From Clostridia bacterium (GTDB taxonomy: Bacteria > Bacillota > Clostridia > Oscillospirales > CAG-272), in assembly GCA_017461945.1 (NCBI GenBank), contig JAFTSB010000038.1, positions 1 through 64,000 on the forward strand: a stretch of 64,000 nt of DNA, written 5' to 3'. Below are positions 53,944 through 62,545 of this stretch, piece after piece. Position 1 is the stretch's first letter. Each line of letters starts with the position of its first letter. Position numbers and translations under genes: made by a program. The notes below the pieces were generated by a model, which was not told the DNA's origin, did no database searches, and saw only the letters and a program-made list of their open reading frames with translations.

Positions 53944-53994
53944 AAAATGCAGTAAATTTTGGCAAAAAAGTGCTGAAATTTACTGCATTTTTTC
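53944..53994 (+). terminator. pgi terminator
   Basis: Arms ATGCAGTAAATTT (53947-53959) and AAATTTACTGCAT (53976-53988) with T6 after. The stem is AT-rich and the loop is 16 bases. Confidence 0.8.
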
Positions 53995-54005
53995 TAAAAA
54001 CCCCC

Positions 54006-54034
54006 TTGAAATGATTTTCCATTTCGTGTATAAT
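54006..54034 (+). promoter_or_regulatory. Promoter of the small P-loop protein gene
   Basis: TTGAAA (54006-54011), a 17-base spacer, TATAAT (54029-54034). Confidence 0.78.
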
Positions 54035-54089
54035 GATATTGTAGACGGAAATAGCTCCGTTTAGCATTCTTACTTGGAGGTACAAGGCT

Positions 54090-54497
54090 ATGCTGAAATT
54101 GATGATTGGCGTAAAGGGAACGGGTAAAACGAAGACCCTGATCGAAAAGGTAAATGCTGCTTCTGCTGCATCTCACGGTGATGTTGTTTGCATCGAAAAG
54201 GGTACCGGCTTGCGCTTTGATATTAAATCTAAAGTTCGTTTGATCAACACCGAGGAATATCTTGTTCACGATGCCGACGCACTTTACGGCTTTATCGCAG
54301 GTATTCTGGCCAGTAACTACGATGTAACCGATCTGTTTGTAGACAATACTCTTAAGATCTGCAATGGCAACGTTGCCGCTTTTGAGGTTCTGCTGACCGA
54401 GGTTGAGGCTTTGCTGAAGGATCACGATGTGAATCTCTTTATGACCGCTTCTCTGCCTGTTGAAGAGGCAAGCGAAACCGTAAAGAAGTATCTTTAA
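54090..54497 (+). CDS. Small P-loop protein, unrecognised
   Basis: A 135-residue protein with Walker A GVKGTGKTKT (7-16) after a hydrophobic strand. There is a weak Walker B-like LFVDN near 88. It is likely a nucleotide-binding protein; TASLPVEEASE near 120 forms a last strand and helix. I do not recognise the family beyond a P-loop NTPase fold, and it is too short for a normal GTPase (no NKxD). ACTTGGAGG precedes the ATG. It is a single gene with promoter and terminator. Confidence 0.7.
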   Translation: MLKLMIGVKGTGKTKTLIEKVNAASAASHGDVVCIEKGTGLRFDIKSKVRLINTEEYLVHDADALYGFIAGILASNYDVTDLFVDNTLKICNGNVAAFEVLLTEVEALLKDHDVNLFMTASLPVEEASETVKKYL

Positions 54498-54506
54498 TTG
54501 ATAAAA

Positions 54507-54540
54507 GAGAACCGCAGGCTGCAGCCTGCGGTTCTTTTTT
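54507..54540. terminator. Bidirectional terminator after the P-loop gene
   Basis: An 11-bp GC-rich stem (54509-54519 with 54524-54534), loop TGCA, T6 after it and A4 before. The last bases overlap the stop of the convergent membrane protein gene. Confidence 0.88.
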
Positions 54541-55288
54541 ATGGATTCTTATGTTTTAAAAGCAGCATCCACCCAAGGCTGCAGAAATATCCCGCAATCG
54601 AAGGGATGAAAATCAGTAGCAGCCAATAAAGCAGAGTAACGGGGATATCCTCGGTTGAAAAGCCATAGCCCATTAGACCATAGGTCACATCGGCAATGAC
54701 ATACGAGATCAATCGGAATACGGTGATAAGCACAAAGCCCCAAAAGGCTGTACGCTGCAGCGGATTGGTGCGGCTGAGTGGCTTTTGAAAGGGGAAGAAA
54801 TCGTTGTGGGGCGTAAATTCCTTACCCAATGCAGCGTTTGCCTTTTCCAGCGCCTCATTTTCTCTTTTGAGAGATGCAATCCAGTAGTTGCCCAGTAAGG
54901 CCACAAAGACAAGCTCTATGATCTCCAAAGCAAAGGAAATAAAAAAGGAGGAGAAGTCGCTGGTCAGATCCAAGGATCCACCCACGATGGAAATGGCGAT
55001 GAGCGAAGCGATATATTTAAATAGCAAAACGCCGCCAATCAAAAGATACATGGGCAGGCAAGCCTTCAAGCTATAGTGGTAAAGGGCATACAATAGGCAA
55101 GCAATCACGGTGGCAATGCCCAGCACCTCAAATAAATTCATTAAAAAATCTACAACATCCCACCATATCGTATTCATTAAAACGATATCGGCAGACAACA
55201 ATTGATACAAGGGCACCAACGCACAGCTATATAAAATATATATGCCAAACATCAGAAGTGCAGGGATTTTCAAGTCCTTCTTTTGCAT
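54539..55288 (-). CDS. Multi-pass membrane protein, unrecognised
   Basis: A 249-residue membrane protein with about six hydrophobic helices, a charged loop near 140-170 (LKRENEALEKANAALG, a short coiled coil), and a lysine-rich end. I do not recognise the family. It stands alone behind promoter TTGCTT-17-TATAAT (minus strand, 55356-55328) and ribosome binding site AAAGGAGTG. No operon partner suggests a job. Confidence 0.7.
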   Translation of the reverse strand: MQKKDLKIPALLMFGIYILYSCALVPLYQLLSADIVLMNTIWWDVVDFLMNLFEVLGIATVIACLLYALYHYSLKACLPMYLLIGGVLLFKYIASLIAISIVGGSLDLTSDFSSFFISFALEIIELVFVALLGNYWIASLKRENEALEKANAALGKEFTPHNDFFPFQKPLSRTNPLQRTAFWGFVLITVFRLISYVIADVTYGLMGYGFSTEDIPVTLLYWLLLIFIPSIAGYFCSLGWMLLLKHKNP

Positions 55289-55327
55289 TTCGACACTCCT
55301 TTACAAGGATCAAGTTACATAAATAAT

Positions 55328-55356
55328 ATTATAGCATATTCTTTTTGAAAAAGCAA
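55328..55356 (-). promoter_or_regulatory. Promoter of the membrane protein gene at 54539
   Basis: Minus strand TTGCTT (55356-55351), a 17-base spacer, TATAAT (55333-55328). It is nearly the same as the pnuC promoter region, including the CTTTTTCAAAA spacer. Confidence 0.75.
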
Positions 55357-55446
55357 TATTTTTCATATCTCCACCGCGAAATGTGCATAAATCCTGCGGA
55401 TCTGTCATAGGATGCATCATAATAGTAAGATAAAAGAGGTGCAACG

Positions 55447-56322
55447 GTGAAAAGAGAATTGGTGGATTATGCAGAGGTTATGCGGTGCGTATCTACGTTG
55501 GAACGTACCGATTTGGCACAAATATCGGTATTAGGGCGCTCGATTTTAGGCAGAGAGATCCCCGTGATCACATTGGGGCGCGGCAAAAACGCCGTGCTGT
55601 ACGTGGGCGGTCATCGCGGTACCGAAAGCGTGTGTTGTGGACTTTTGCTGGATTTTTTAACCGATTATGTAAAAGAATATGAAAAAAAGAACAGAGTGTT
55701 TGAATATCCCATGAGTTATCTGTATGAACAAAGAAGAGTCATTGTCATACCCATGTTGAATCCGGACGGAGCAGAATATGTTTGTCACAGCGTTGGAGAT
55801 GACAATCCTTTGCGCGACCGGGTTTTGCGCATGAATGGTGGCGATGATTTTTCGGCGTGGCAGGCCAATGCACGAGGGGTGGATCTGAGTCACAATTACG
55901 ATGCGGGCTTTTTTGAATATCGCCAAAGCGGAATGAGGACGGATGGTGTGATAAGCCTTGGAGGCGAGTTTCCCGAATCCGAGCCGGAAACAGCTGCCCT
56001 TTGCCGTATGCTGCGCTTTCGCCGAGAGGAAATTGTCGGTGTGCTGTCACTAGGGACGGGATCGGGGGATATCTATTGCTGCTGTGCGGATAATCTGACC
56101 GCCAAAACGATATCGGTTGCCCGTGTGCTTTCGCGATTTACGGGATATCGTTTGTTTCGCCCGGAGGAGTTGCGCCCTATCGGTAGCCTGACCGATTGGT
56201 GTATTTCGAGCTTGGGGCGCCCTGCGTTTACCGTTCAGTGCGGCACAGCCGAGGGATGTGACCGACGGCTGACGTATGAGCGGTTGCGGCGCGTGCTGTT
56301 TTCGTTTTCGTGTATTGTTTAA
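55447..56322 (+). CDS. M14-family carboxypeptidase homologue with an eroded active site
   Basis: A 291-residue protein with the clear backbone of clostridial M14 zinc carboxypeptidases: LGRSILGREIPVI, LYVGGH, IPMLNPDGAEYV, WQANARGVDLSHNYDAGF and GGEFPESEPETAALC. Residues expected to work are changed. The first zinc-ligand His reads Arg57 in GGHRGTE, the substrate-binding Asn reads Ser148 in DLSHNY, the third zinc-ligand His in the SLHTQG stretch reads Gly203 (LSLGTGSG), and the catalytic Glu reads Gln264 (FTVQCG). Only the zinc Glu60 stays. No signal peptide is seen. AGAGGTGCAACG is a modest ribosome binding site. Probably a pseudopeptidase or binding protein. Confidence 0.8.
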   Translation: MKRELVDYAEVMRCVSTLERTDLAQISVLGRSILGREIPVITLGRGKNAVLYVGGHRGTESVCCGLLLDFLTDYVKEYEKKNRVFEYPMSYLYEQRRVIVIPMLNPDGAEYVCHSVGDDNPLRDRVLRMNGGDDFSAWQANARGVDLSHNYDAGFFEYRQSGMRTDGVISLGGEFPESEPETAALCRMLRFRREEIVGVLSLGTGSGDIYCCCADNLTAKTISVARVLSRFTGYRLFRPEELRPIGSLTDWCISSLGRPAFTVQCGTAEGCDRRLTYERLRRVLFSFSCIV

Positions 56323-56333
56323 ATGACAAAATC

Positions 56334-56403
56334 AAACAAAGGCTCCGAGCAATAGCGTGATACTCCGTTAAGAGTATCACGCTATTGCTCGGAGCCTTTG
56401 TTT
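56334..56403. terminator. 32-bp perfect palindrome between convergent genes (palindrome family copy 2)
   Basis: Arms 56334-56365 and 56372-56403 are perfectly complementary with loop CGTTAA. It has an A-rich left end and a T-rich right end, so it should stop both the M14 and the LacX transcripts. Its core GCAATAGCGTGAT/ATCACGCTATTGC with tip CTCCGTTAAG recurs at 1969-2020. Confidence 0.9.
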
Positions 56404-57281
56404 TATTGAAGCTCAAATTCCAGCTTGAAGGTTTTTTCTCCACCGGCAGGGAGACGGAAGGTGTCGCTTTCGGTTTCCAGTTGGCGGTGGCCGCCGTCGG
56501 TGGCGGGCAGACCGCTCCAAGGCTCAATACAGACATAATCTGCGTGATCATCGTGGGGCTTGGTCCAAACGCCCACGTAGGGGAAATCGGTGTATTTGAC
56601 GGTGACTGCATGATCATCAGCGGCGGAACGCAAGGTTACCGCTCTTGTAGTGCGCGCAAGGAAGGTGGCGTCGCTATAAAACATCGGGCGATTCAGATCA
56701 ATTTTACGGCCGTCGCGCAAGGGATAGGCTTGGCGTTTGCCGTTGGGCAACAGATTTTCGGTGAAGATCAGTTTGTCGGGGCAACAATAGTCGCTGAATT
56801 CCAAATAGCAATCCTCAAACGTGCCCTTGCCGTTGATGGGGGTGCAAAAGCCGGGATGTGCACCCACGGAAAAGGGAAGCACTTCCTTGCCGGTGTTTTG
56901 AACGCGTAGGCTGACCAAAATACGGTTTTCAAGAAGCTGATAGCTCACAAAGAAGGCAAAATCAAAGGGGTAAAGTGCTTTTGTTTGTTCGTTGGATACC
57001 AACATAAAGGAGATGCTATCCTCAGCTTGTGCTGACACGGCAAAGTCAGAGGCTCTTGCAAAGCCGTGGTTGGGCATTTCATAAAGCGTGTTGCCGTACA
57101 TATACTTGCCTTCAAATTGACGACCGCAAAAAGGGAACATCCAAGGCGCGCGACTGCTCCAATGAGCAGCATCGCCCTGCCAAAGGTATTCACAGCCATC
57201 GGCCCCTTTTATGGAATGCAATTCTGCGCCGCGATCGCAGATCTGAACCGTCAATTGGTCGTTCATTAACGTGTAAATCAT
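56403..57281 (-). CDS. Aldose 1-epimerase family protein, LacX/YeaD-like
   Basis: A 292-residue galactose-mutarotase-fold protein: ICDRGAELHSIKGADG, APWMFPFCGR, MPNHGFARASDF with a conserved His, VGAHPGFC and CIEPWSGLPAT with the Glu. This is the LacX/YeaD branch, which acts on hexose or hexose-6-phosphate anomers. It is distinct from the GalM at 49035. It starts 8 bases before the ruvB stop and may be read from the ruv side or its own weak start; AGGTAAAAT precedes the ATG. Substrate unknown. Confidence 0.88.
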   Translation of the reverse strand: MIYTLMNDQLTVQICDRGAELHSIKGADGCEYLWQGDAAHWSSRAPWMFPFCGRQFEGKYMYGNTLYEMPNHGFARASDFAVSAQAEDSISFMLVSNEQTKALYPFDFAFFVSYQLLENRILVSLRVQNTGKEVLPFSVGAHPGFCTPINGKGTFEDCYLEFSDYCCPDKLIFTENLLPNGKRQAYPLRDGRKIDLNRPMFYSDATFLARTTRAVTLRSAADDHAVTVKYTDFPYVGVWTKPHDDHADYVCIEPWSGLPATDGGHRQLETESDTFRLPAGGEKTFKLEFELQ

Positions 57282-57289
57282 ATTTTACC

Positions 57290-58387
57290 TCAATCGTTGC
57301 TTTCAAAAAAATTCATTTGCTCACCATTTCGGGTTTGGTGACGGAAGGGGAGCCCCAAATGCTCGTAAGCCAGCCGTGTAACGCATCTGCCGCGTGGGGT
57401 GCGGGAGAGAAAGCCAATTTGCATCAGATAGGGCTCGTAAACATCCTCCAGCGTAATAGCCTCCTCACCAATGGTGGCGGCAAGAGTTTCCAGACCCACG
57501 GGGCCACCGTCGTAAAATTTGATGATGGCAGTCAGCATACGGCGGTCGATCTGATCCAAGCCCAAACCGTCGATTTCCAACTGCTGCAGGGCATAGTTGG
57601 CAATTTCGGAGGAAATGGCGCCGTCGCCTTTGACTTGGGCAAAGTCACGGACGCGCTTTAACAGTCTGTTTGCGATACGGGGAGTGCCACGGGAACGAGA
57701 GGCGATCTCAATAGCGCCGTCCTCGGTGATTTCCATTTCAAGAATGGAGGCGCTGCGCTTAACAATGGTGGCAAGCTCCTCGGGCGTATACAGGTCTAAT
57801 TTTAAAAGCACGCCAAAGCGATCACGCAAGGGGGTAGAAAGCTGCCCCGCACGAGTGGTGGCACCGATCAATGTGAATTTAGGGAGATCAATACGGATGC
57901 TACGTGCCGCAGGGCCCTTTCCGATGATAATATCCAAAGCATAGTCTTCCATAGCTGGGTAAAGAACTTCTTCCACAGCGCGGGAAAGACGGTGGATCTC
58001 GTCAATAAACAGAACATCCCCGTCTGCCAGATTGGTCAAAAGAGCAGCAAGATCGCCTTGCTTTTCGATGGCAGGGCCCGAGGTTACTCGGATATTGACC
58101 CCCATTTCGTTGGCGATGATGTTGGAAAGGGTGGTTTTGCCAAGACCGGGAGGGCCGTAAAGCAAAACGTGATCCAGAGCGTCGCCGCGCTGCTTGGCCG
58201 CGTTGATGTAGACCTTTAAATTTTCCTTGACTTTTTCTTGGCCGATATAATCCTCCAGCGTTTGAGGGCGAAGGGGATTGTCGCCGCCTTCCCGATCCTC
58301 GCCGGTTTCAGAGGTGGATAAAATGCGGTTTTCAAAATCGAAATCGTCTTCGTTCATACCAAAATTGGTGTTGGAACCGTAATTCAT
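57290..58387 (-). CDS. ruvB: Holliday junction branch-migration helicase RuvB
   Basis: A 365-residue AAA+ motor that drives branch migration with RuvA. Walker A is GPPGLGKT (78-85), Walker [10 protein letters not shown], sensor 1 GATTRAG, and the winged HTH at the C-terminus ends in [13 protein letters not shown]. The N-terminus carries about 30 extra charged residues before the usual [11 protein letters not shown]. It lies 11 bases after ruvA with GGAGGTAGCCC upstream. Confidence 0.97.
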   Translation of the reverse strand: MNYGSNTNFGMNEDDFDFENRILSTSETGEDREGGDNPLRPQTLEDYIGQEKVKENLKVYINAAKQRGDALDHVLLYGPPGLGKTTLSNIIANEMGVNIRVTSGPAIEKQGDLAALLTNLADGDVLFIDEIHRLSRAVEEVLYPAMEDYALDIIIGKGPAARSIRIDLPKFTLIGATTRAGQLSTPLRDRFGVLLKLDLYTPEELATIVKRSASILEMEITEDGAIEIASRSRGTPRIANRLLKRVRDFAQVKGDGAISSEIANYALQQLEIDGLGLDQIDRRMLTAIIKFYDGGPVGLETLAATIGEEAITLEDVYEPYLMQIGFLSRTPRGRCVTRLAYEHLGLPFRHQTRNGEQMNFFESND

Positions 58388-58398
58388 GGGCTACCTCC

Positions 58399-59025
58399 TT
58401 ATCTCATCAGTTTTTTGAGCGCCGCGCGGATGATGTCCTCCACCTCCATTGCCGAGGTGTCGATGGTGTGCAAAACGCCAAGAACCTCGGTGCGGTTGTA
58501 TCCCAGCACCAACAGCGCCTCCTGCGCCTCGCTCATTTTACCGGAAGATGCGGCAGATGCGCCGATGGCAGAAGGAACGGGCGCGCCGGTATCGCCGGAA
58601 AGGGTGGGCAGGGTGTTTTCGGCCATCATCTTGTCGCGCAGCTCCAGAATGATGCGGGCGGCTGTTTTGGGGCCGATGCCGTTGGCTCTGGCAATGGCTT
58701 TCTTATCCTCGGTACAAACAGCTAGGGCAAATTTTTCGGGGGAGAAGCAGGAAAGGATAGACATGGCGGCCTTGGGACCAACGCCCGATACCGTTGTCAA
58801 TAGCTTAAAGGTGTCCAGCTCAGCTTCGTCGCAAAAGCCGAATAGTTCCATATCATCTTCGCGAACGGCGAGATGTGTGAATAGCTTGGCTTCTTTGCTG
58901 TTGGCAGAGGAAAGTGCATCGTAGGTGCGGTCGCTGACGGTCAGTTTAAAGCCTACGCCACCGGCATTGATCACCGCCAAGCCCGGGCGCAGGAGCGCCA
59001 GCTCGCCACTGATAAAATAAAACAT
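58399..59025 (-). CDS. ruvA: Holliday junction DNA-binding protein RuvA
   Basis: A 208-residue RuvA that tetramerises on four-way junctions. The N-terminal OB fold begins MFYFISGELALL, the HhH domain has TVSGVGPKAAMSIL and ANGIGPKTAARIILEL, and the C-terminal domain III (about 165-208) binds RuvB. GGAGGTTTT precedes the ATG, and it lies 12 bases after the YfhO gene. Confidence 0.96.
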   Translation of the reverse strand: MFYFISGELALLRPGLAVINAGGVGFKLTVSDRTYDALSSANSKEAKLFTHLAVREDDMELFGFCDEAELDTFKLLTTVSGVGPKAAMSILSCFSPEKFALAVCTEDKKAIARANGIGPKTAARIILELRDKMMAENTLPTLSGDTGAPVPSAIGASAASSGKMSEAQEALLVLGYNRTEVLGVLHTIDTSAMEVEDIIRAALKKLMR

Positions 59026-59037
59026 GAAAACCTCCGG

Positions 59038-61659
59038 TCAGGATGCTGTGGCATCCGTGAAATACTGTTTTTTACGATCCAATTGAATCAAAACTACAAG
59101 GAGTGCAATGCTTGCAGTGCTGATTGCAGCTCCTATGATGAGTTGCTTGGGGAAATATCGAAGAACAACGGAGTGTTCTCCCGGTTGCTCGATTTGAAAG
59201 GAGACGAGTGCCCCCAGTGCCTGCCTCGTTTCTATGCGCTTGCCATCTACATAAACCTGCCAGTTGCGATCAAAGGGAACGGTGAAAAGGATATGCTGAT
59301 CAGCCGTTTTTGTAGTCAGCTGCCCCGAAATATGCGTGTCAGAGGCATTTTGATTGATGGAAAGTTGTGTGGCAGAGAGAATAGAAAGCGCCTTGTTTGC
59401 CGCCACCTTATCGTAGTAGAAGAAATGAGGCTCGCCCTTATATAGGTTCAATGGGCGATCATGATCGGCCATAACCATACGAACGCTAACGGTTTCTCCG
59501 GCTTGATAACGCCCGAGATAAAGCATATAAGAGCAGGCCGTATCAAAATGCACCCCCATATAAGTGTTGTTCACATAAAGATATACAGGGGCAGGCGTGG
59601 GGATGGGAAGGGTGAAAAACAGATCTCCCTCCCGATCGGCGATGGCTTGAAGCGTCAAAAATGCAGTATCTTCGCCGTTTTGGGGCAGATAGATCTGTGT
59701 GCCCATGTCAGTGGCATATGCATCGCATCCACCGTGAAGGACGGAACTTTCCGGTAAGGGTGAAAAAGGTGTAATTTCAGAAAGGCCCGTAAGGTGACGA
59801 AGGAGAAGATTGCAGTTTTGAGCAGTGTTGACCGAAAAGGTGATGGGATCAATGCTCTGTGTGCCATATGCCAAAGAAAGTGCCTGACTGTTCTGCCAAG
59901 CGGTGAGTCCTTGCTCTTCAAAAACGGGTGTGTAAAAGGGAATTTGAGAAGAAGAAAGAACATATTCCATTCCCAAAAGCGAATCTGTTATGGGGTTGGG
60001 AGAAACGTACATGCTTCTGTGCCATCTGGCCGGGATGCCAATGGCAGAAAGGAGCTGCAGGGAGGTGGTGTGCAGGGTAGAGGTGGAGCCGCTGACACCT
60101 TGCAGGCCGGAAGAAAAGTTGTCGTTGGATTTCAGATGCTCGGTGCTTTCGGCACGGTAAAAGCCATTGGGCAAATTTTGTGCAGCTGCTAAATGAGCAT
60201 CCGACAATCGACGAAAATCCCGTTCCGCAATGAAGCTCACGTCCTCGTGCAGGGCGGTGAAAGAAGCTATGGTGTTGCAACCAAGCTCGATCAGGCAAGT
60301 GGCAACCAACAAGCAAGAGAATAGCTGTCGCTTTTGCTTTGTATGAATCCAAAGGAGTAGTAGCAGGGCGGTGACTGCGATGAAAATAACAGAAAGTGTC
60401 AGAAATGTGCGGGGGATCAGCAGGGCATCCGAAAAGGCATACAAAAGGCTGCTTGCTGTTAGAAGAACTATTCCGGTGATCGCAATGCAGTGGGTGGAGC
60501 GGTGTGAGACTTCACGGGTAATGGCGGTGTTACAAAGCGTAGCAACGGTGTGCAGCAGCACAAAGACCAGCAAAAACGCAAAGCGGCAGGGGAGGCCGTT
60601 GGGGGCGCTGAAGCCGTGCCAGATGCGGTCCAGAGGCTCTAACATCGCCGAGAATAACAGAATGCAAAGCAGGGTAACAGTTACGATTTTGTGGCGTTTG
60701 GGAATGTCTTTGGAAAGAACATAAAGTGGGAGCAAGAGTAAAACAAAAATACCACAATATAAGAAAGGTGAACCGTCATCCATTACCGAATCGTGGGCGG
60801 CCGGTAGCAGCTTTTGCAGCAATAGCCACGGAGGCGTCAGCAGAAATTCTCGCTGCCCGGGAGGGGTGAAATCGCTTTTGCCAAAGCTTAAGCTGTAGAC
60901 AGCCGGAAATAGGATAACTGCGGCTATCAACGCGGCTAAAACAGAAAATAAAGCAAATATTGTCGCATTATTAAACAACTCTCGTCTGCTTTTTGCTTTG
61001 CCTTTGCACAGAGTAGCAACGAACCATAACGCGCTGAAAAGGGCTATCATATAGCCCATATAGTAGTTTGTGATGAGCGTTAAAGACAGTGCGACGGTGT
61101 AAAGTAAAAAGCCTTGCCGATGGATCAGTCGCTCCAGACCCCACACGACCAAGGGGAGCAGGATCAGCGCATCCAGCCACATCAGATTGCTTTGATAGGT
61201 TACGGCAAATCCCGATAGAGCAAAGGCGGATGAAAGCATGATACGCATGGGGGAGGCGATGCGATCAAAGCGATGACTCAGGTACAAGTGCATCGTGAAA
61301 CCGGTACTGCTGCATTTCAGCAGGATCATCAGCAGAATGGCGGCTGTGATGCGATTTTTAGGAAAAAGCAGTACAAGCAATGAAAAGGGGCTTGCCAGAT
61401 AATAAGCGAGGATGCCGAGCATCTCACCGCCAAGAGAACGGGAGAAGGAGTAGATCAGGCTGCCGCCGCCCAGTATAGCATCACGCAGGGCCTCAAAAAA
61501 ATAAACATATTGGCCGGCGAGATCCAAAACCAACACCGAGCGATCTCCAAAGGGCGAGGTGCCGCAAGCCGCATAAGCCAAAAACAGGATCATTGCCGGG
61601 ATCACAAAAGCCAGGGCCGCACCTTGCCGCTTCTTCCAAAATGTAAGGAAACGGGTCAT
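59038..61659 (-). CDS. YfhO family membrane protein
   Basis: An 873-residue polytopic protein: about 12 N-terminal helices, a large outside domain (about 490-830) and one C-terminal helix. The GDRSVLVLDLAGQYVYFFEALRD motif and GRYQAGETV near the end fit YfhO, a GT-C-like family linked in Gram-positives to glycosylation of lipoteichoic acid or wall polymers. The start at 61659 overlaps DUF951 as ATGA. A start 28 codons upstream lies inside DUF951. It is co-transcribed with DUF951 and ruvAB; that grouping has no obvious functional logic. Confidence 0.88.
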   Translation of the reverse strand: MTRFLTFWKKRQGAALAFVIPAMILFLAYAACGTSPFGDRSVLVLDLAGQYVYFFEALRDAILGGGSLIYSFSRSLGGEMLGILAYYLASPFSLLVLLFPKNRITAAILLMILLKCSSTGFTMHLYLSHRFDRIASPMRIMLSSAFALSGFAVTYQSNLMWLDALILLPLVVWGLERLIHRQGFLLYTVALSLTLITNYYMGYMIALFSALWFVATLCKGKAKSRRELFNNATIFALFSVLAALIAAVILFPAVYSLSFGKSDFTPPGQREFLLTPPWLLLQKLLPAAHDSVMDDGSPFLYCGIFVLLLLPLYVLSKDIPKRHKIVTVTLLCILLFSAMLEPLDRIWHGFSAPNGLPCRFAFLLVFVLLHTVATLCNTAITREVSHRSTHCIAITGIVLLTASSLLYAFSDALLIPRTFLTLSVIFIAVTALLLLLWIHTKQKRQLFSCLLVATCLIELGCNTIASFTALHEDVSFIAERDFRRLSDAHLAAAQNLPNGFYRAESTEHLKSNDNFSSGLQGVSGSTSTLHTTSLQLLSAIGIPARWHRSMYVSPNPITDSLLGMEYVLSSSQIPFYTPVFEEQGLTAWQNSQALSLAYGTQSIDPITFSVNTAQNCNLLLRHLTGLSEITPFSPLPESSVLHGGCDAYATDMGTQIYLPQNGEDTAFLTLQAIADREGDLFFTLPIPTPAPVYLYVNNTYMGVHFDTACSYMLYLGRYQAGETVSVRMVMADHDRPLNLYKGEPHFFYYDKVAANKALSILSATQLSINQNASDTHISGQLTTKTADQHILFTVPFDRNWQVYVDGKRIETRQALGALVSFQIEQPGEHSVVLRYFPKQLIIGAAISTASIALLVVLIQLDRKKQYFTDATAS

Positions 61660-61853
61660 ACGGATGGAACCTCGACGATTTTTTTGATCGCTTTTTCCAG
61701 CTTGATACGATCCATATCCATATCTCGTCCGCAGGAAAGGCATACGATGCGACAGATACTACCTACGCGCAGAATGCGAAAGCGATGCGTTCCGCAAGGG
61801 TGCGGTTTTTTTAGCTCCACGATCATATCGGGGGATAGTTTCATAATCTGCAT
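61656..61853 (-). CDS. DUF951 zinc-ribbon-like small protein
   Basis: A 65-residue DUF951 protein: VELKKPHPCG, then ILRVG and C-x-x-C-G (IVCLSCGRDM) give a small zinc-ribbon-like fold. The role is unknown. AAGGAG lies 8 bases before the ATG. It is first gene of the minus-strand unit with yfhO, ruvA and ruvB. Confidence 0.9.
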   Translation of the reverse strand: MQIMKLSPDMIVELKKPHPCGTHRFRILRVGSICRIVCLSCGRDMDMDRIKLEKAIKKIVEVPSV

Positions 61854-61885
61854 CCTTGCTTCTCCTTTCGTTGGATATCCGTTTC

Positions 61886-61914
61886 AGTATATCATATTTT
61901 CAAAAATAAGTAAA
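61886..61914 (-). promoter_or_regulatory. Promoter of the DUF951-yfhO-ruvAB operon
   Basis: Minus strand TTTACT (61914-61909), a 17-base spacer, TATACT (61891-61886). No LexA/DinR box was recognised near it. Confidence 0.65.
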
Positions 61915-61952
61915 TATAATTTTATATTTTTTTAAAATAAAGCATAAAAGGT

Positions 61953-61981
61953 TTGACTCTTTTTCAAAAGTGTGTTATAAT
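61953..61981 (+). promoter_or_regulatory. ruvC promoter
   Basis: TTGACT (61953-61958), a 17-base spacer, TATAAT (61976-61981). It is divergent from the ruvAB-side promoter about 40 bases away. Confidence 0.78.
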
Positions 61982-62033
61982 ACCATACTGGAATATTATG
62001 AAAAGTGTTGTTTGATGATAGAAAGGAGTCGGG

Positions 62034-62531
62034 ATGATCATTCTTGGGATAGACCCCGGGCTTGCGATTGTGGGCTGGGGTGTGATAGACTGTCAACGCG
62101 GTCGCTTTAAAACCTTGGGCTATGGTTCGATCATGACGCCTGCCGGTATGCGCACTGAGGAGCGGCTTGCCAAGATCTATCACGATCTGAATGCCATTAT
62201 AGATCATTTTCATCCTGCAGAAATGGCAGTCGAGGAGCTGTTTTTCACCAACAACATTACAACGGGTATTCGCGTTGCCGAGGCGCGTGGCATTGTGCTG
62301 CTTTGCGGTGAGCAAAAAGGTGTCCGGATTGCAGAATATACGCCGATGCAGGTTAAGCAAGCTGTTGTGGGCTACGGAAAAGCGGAAAAGCGACAGGTGA
62401 TCGCTATGGTGACCTCTTTGCTGAAGCTGCCTGCACCGCCCAAGCCTGACGACACGGCGGATGCGTTGGCCATTGCCATTTGCCACGGCCACAGCGGTGG
62501 CTCTCGTTTGGCGCAATATTACAATCATTGA
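62034..62531 (+). CDS. ruvC: Holliday junction resolvase RuvC
   Basis: A 165-residue RNase H-fold endonuclease that cuts four-way junctions as a dimer. Catalytic acids are Asp7 (GIDPG), Glu67 (AVEELFF) and Asp140/Asp143 (PDDTADALA). It is separated from ruvAB by yfhO and DUF951 and on the other strand, though close by. GAAAGGAG precedes the ATG. Confidence 0.97.
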   Translation: MIILGIDPGLAIVGWGVIDCQRGRFKTLGYGSIMTPAGMRTEERLAKIYHDLNAIIDHFHPAEMAVEELFFTNNITTGIRVAEARGIVLLCGEQKGVRIAEYTPMQVKQAVVGYGKAEKRQVIAMVTSLLKLPAPPKPDDTADALAIAICHGHSGGSRLAQYYNH

Positions 62532-62545
62532 AAGGGAACAAATCC

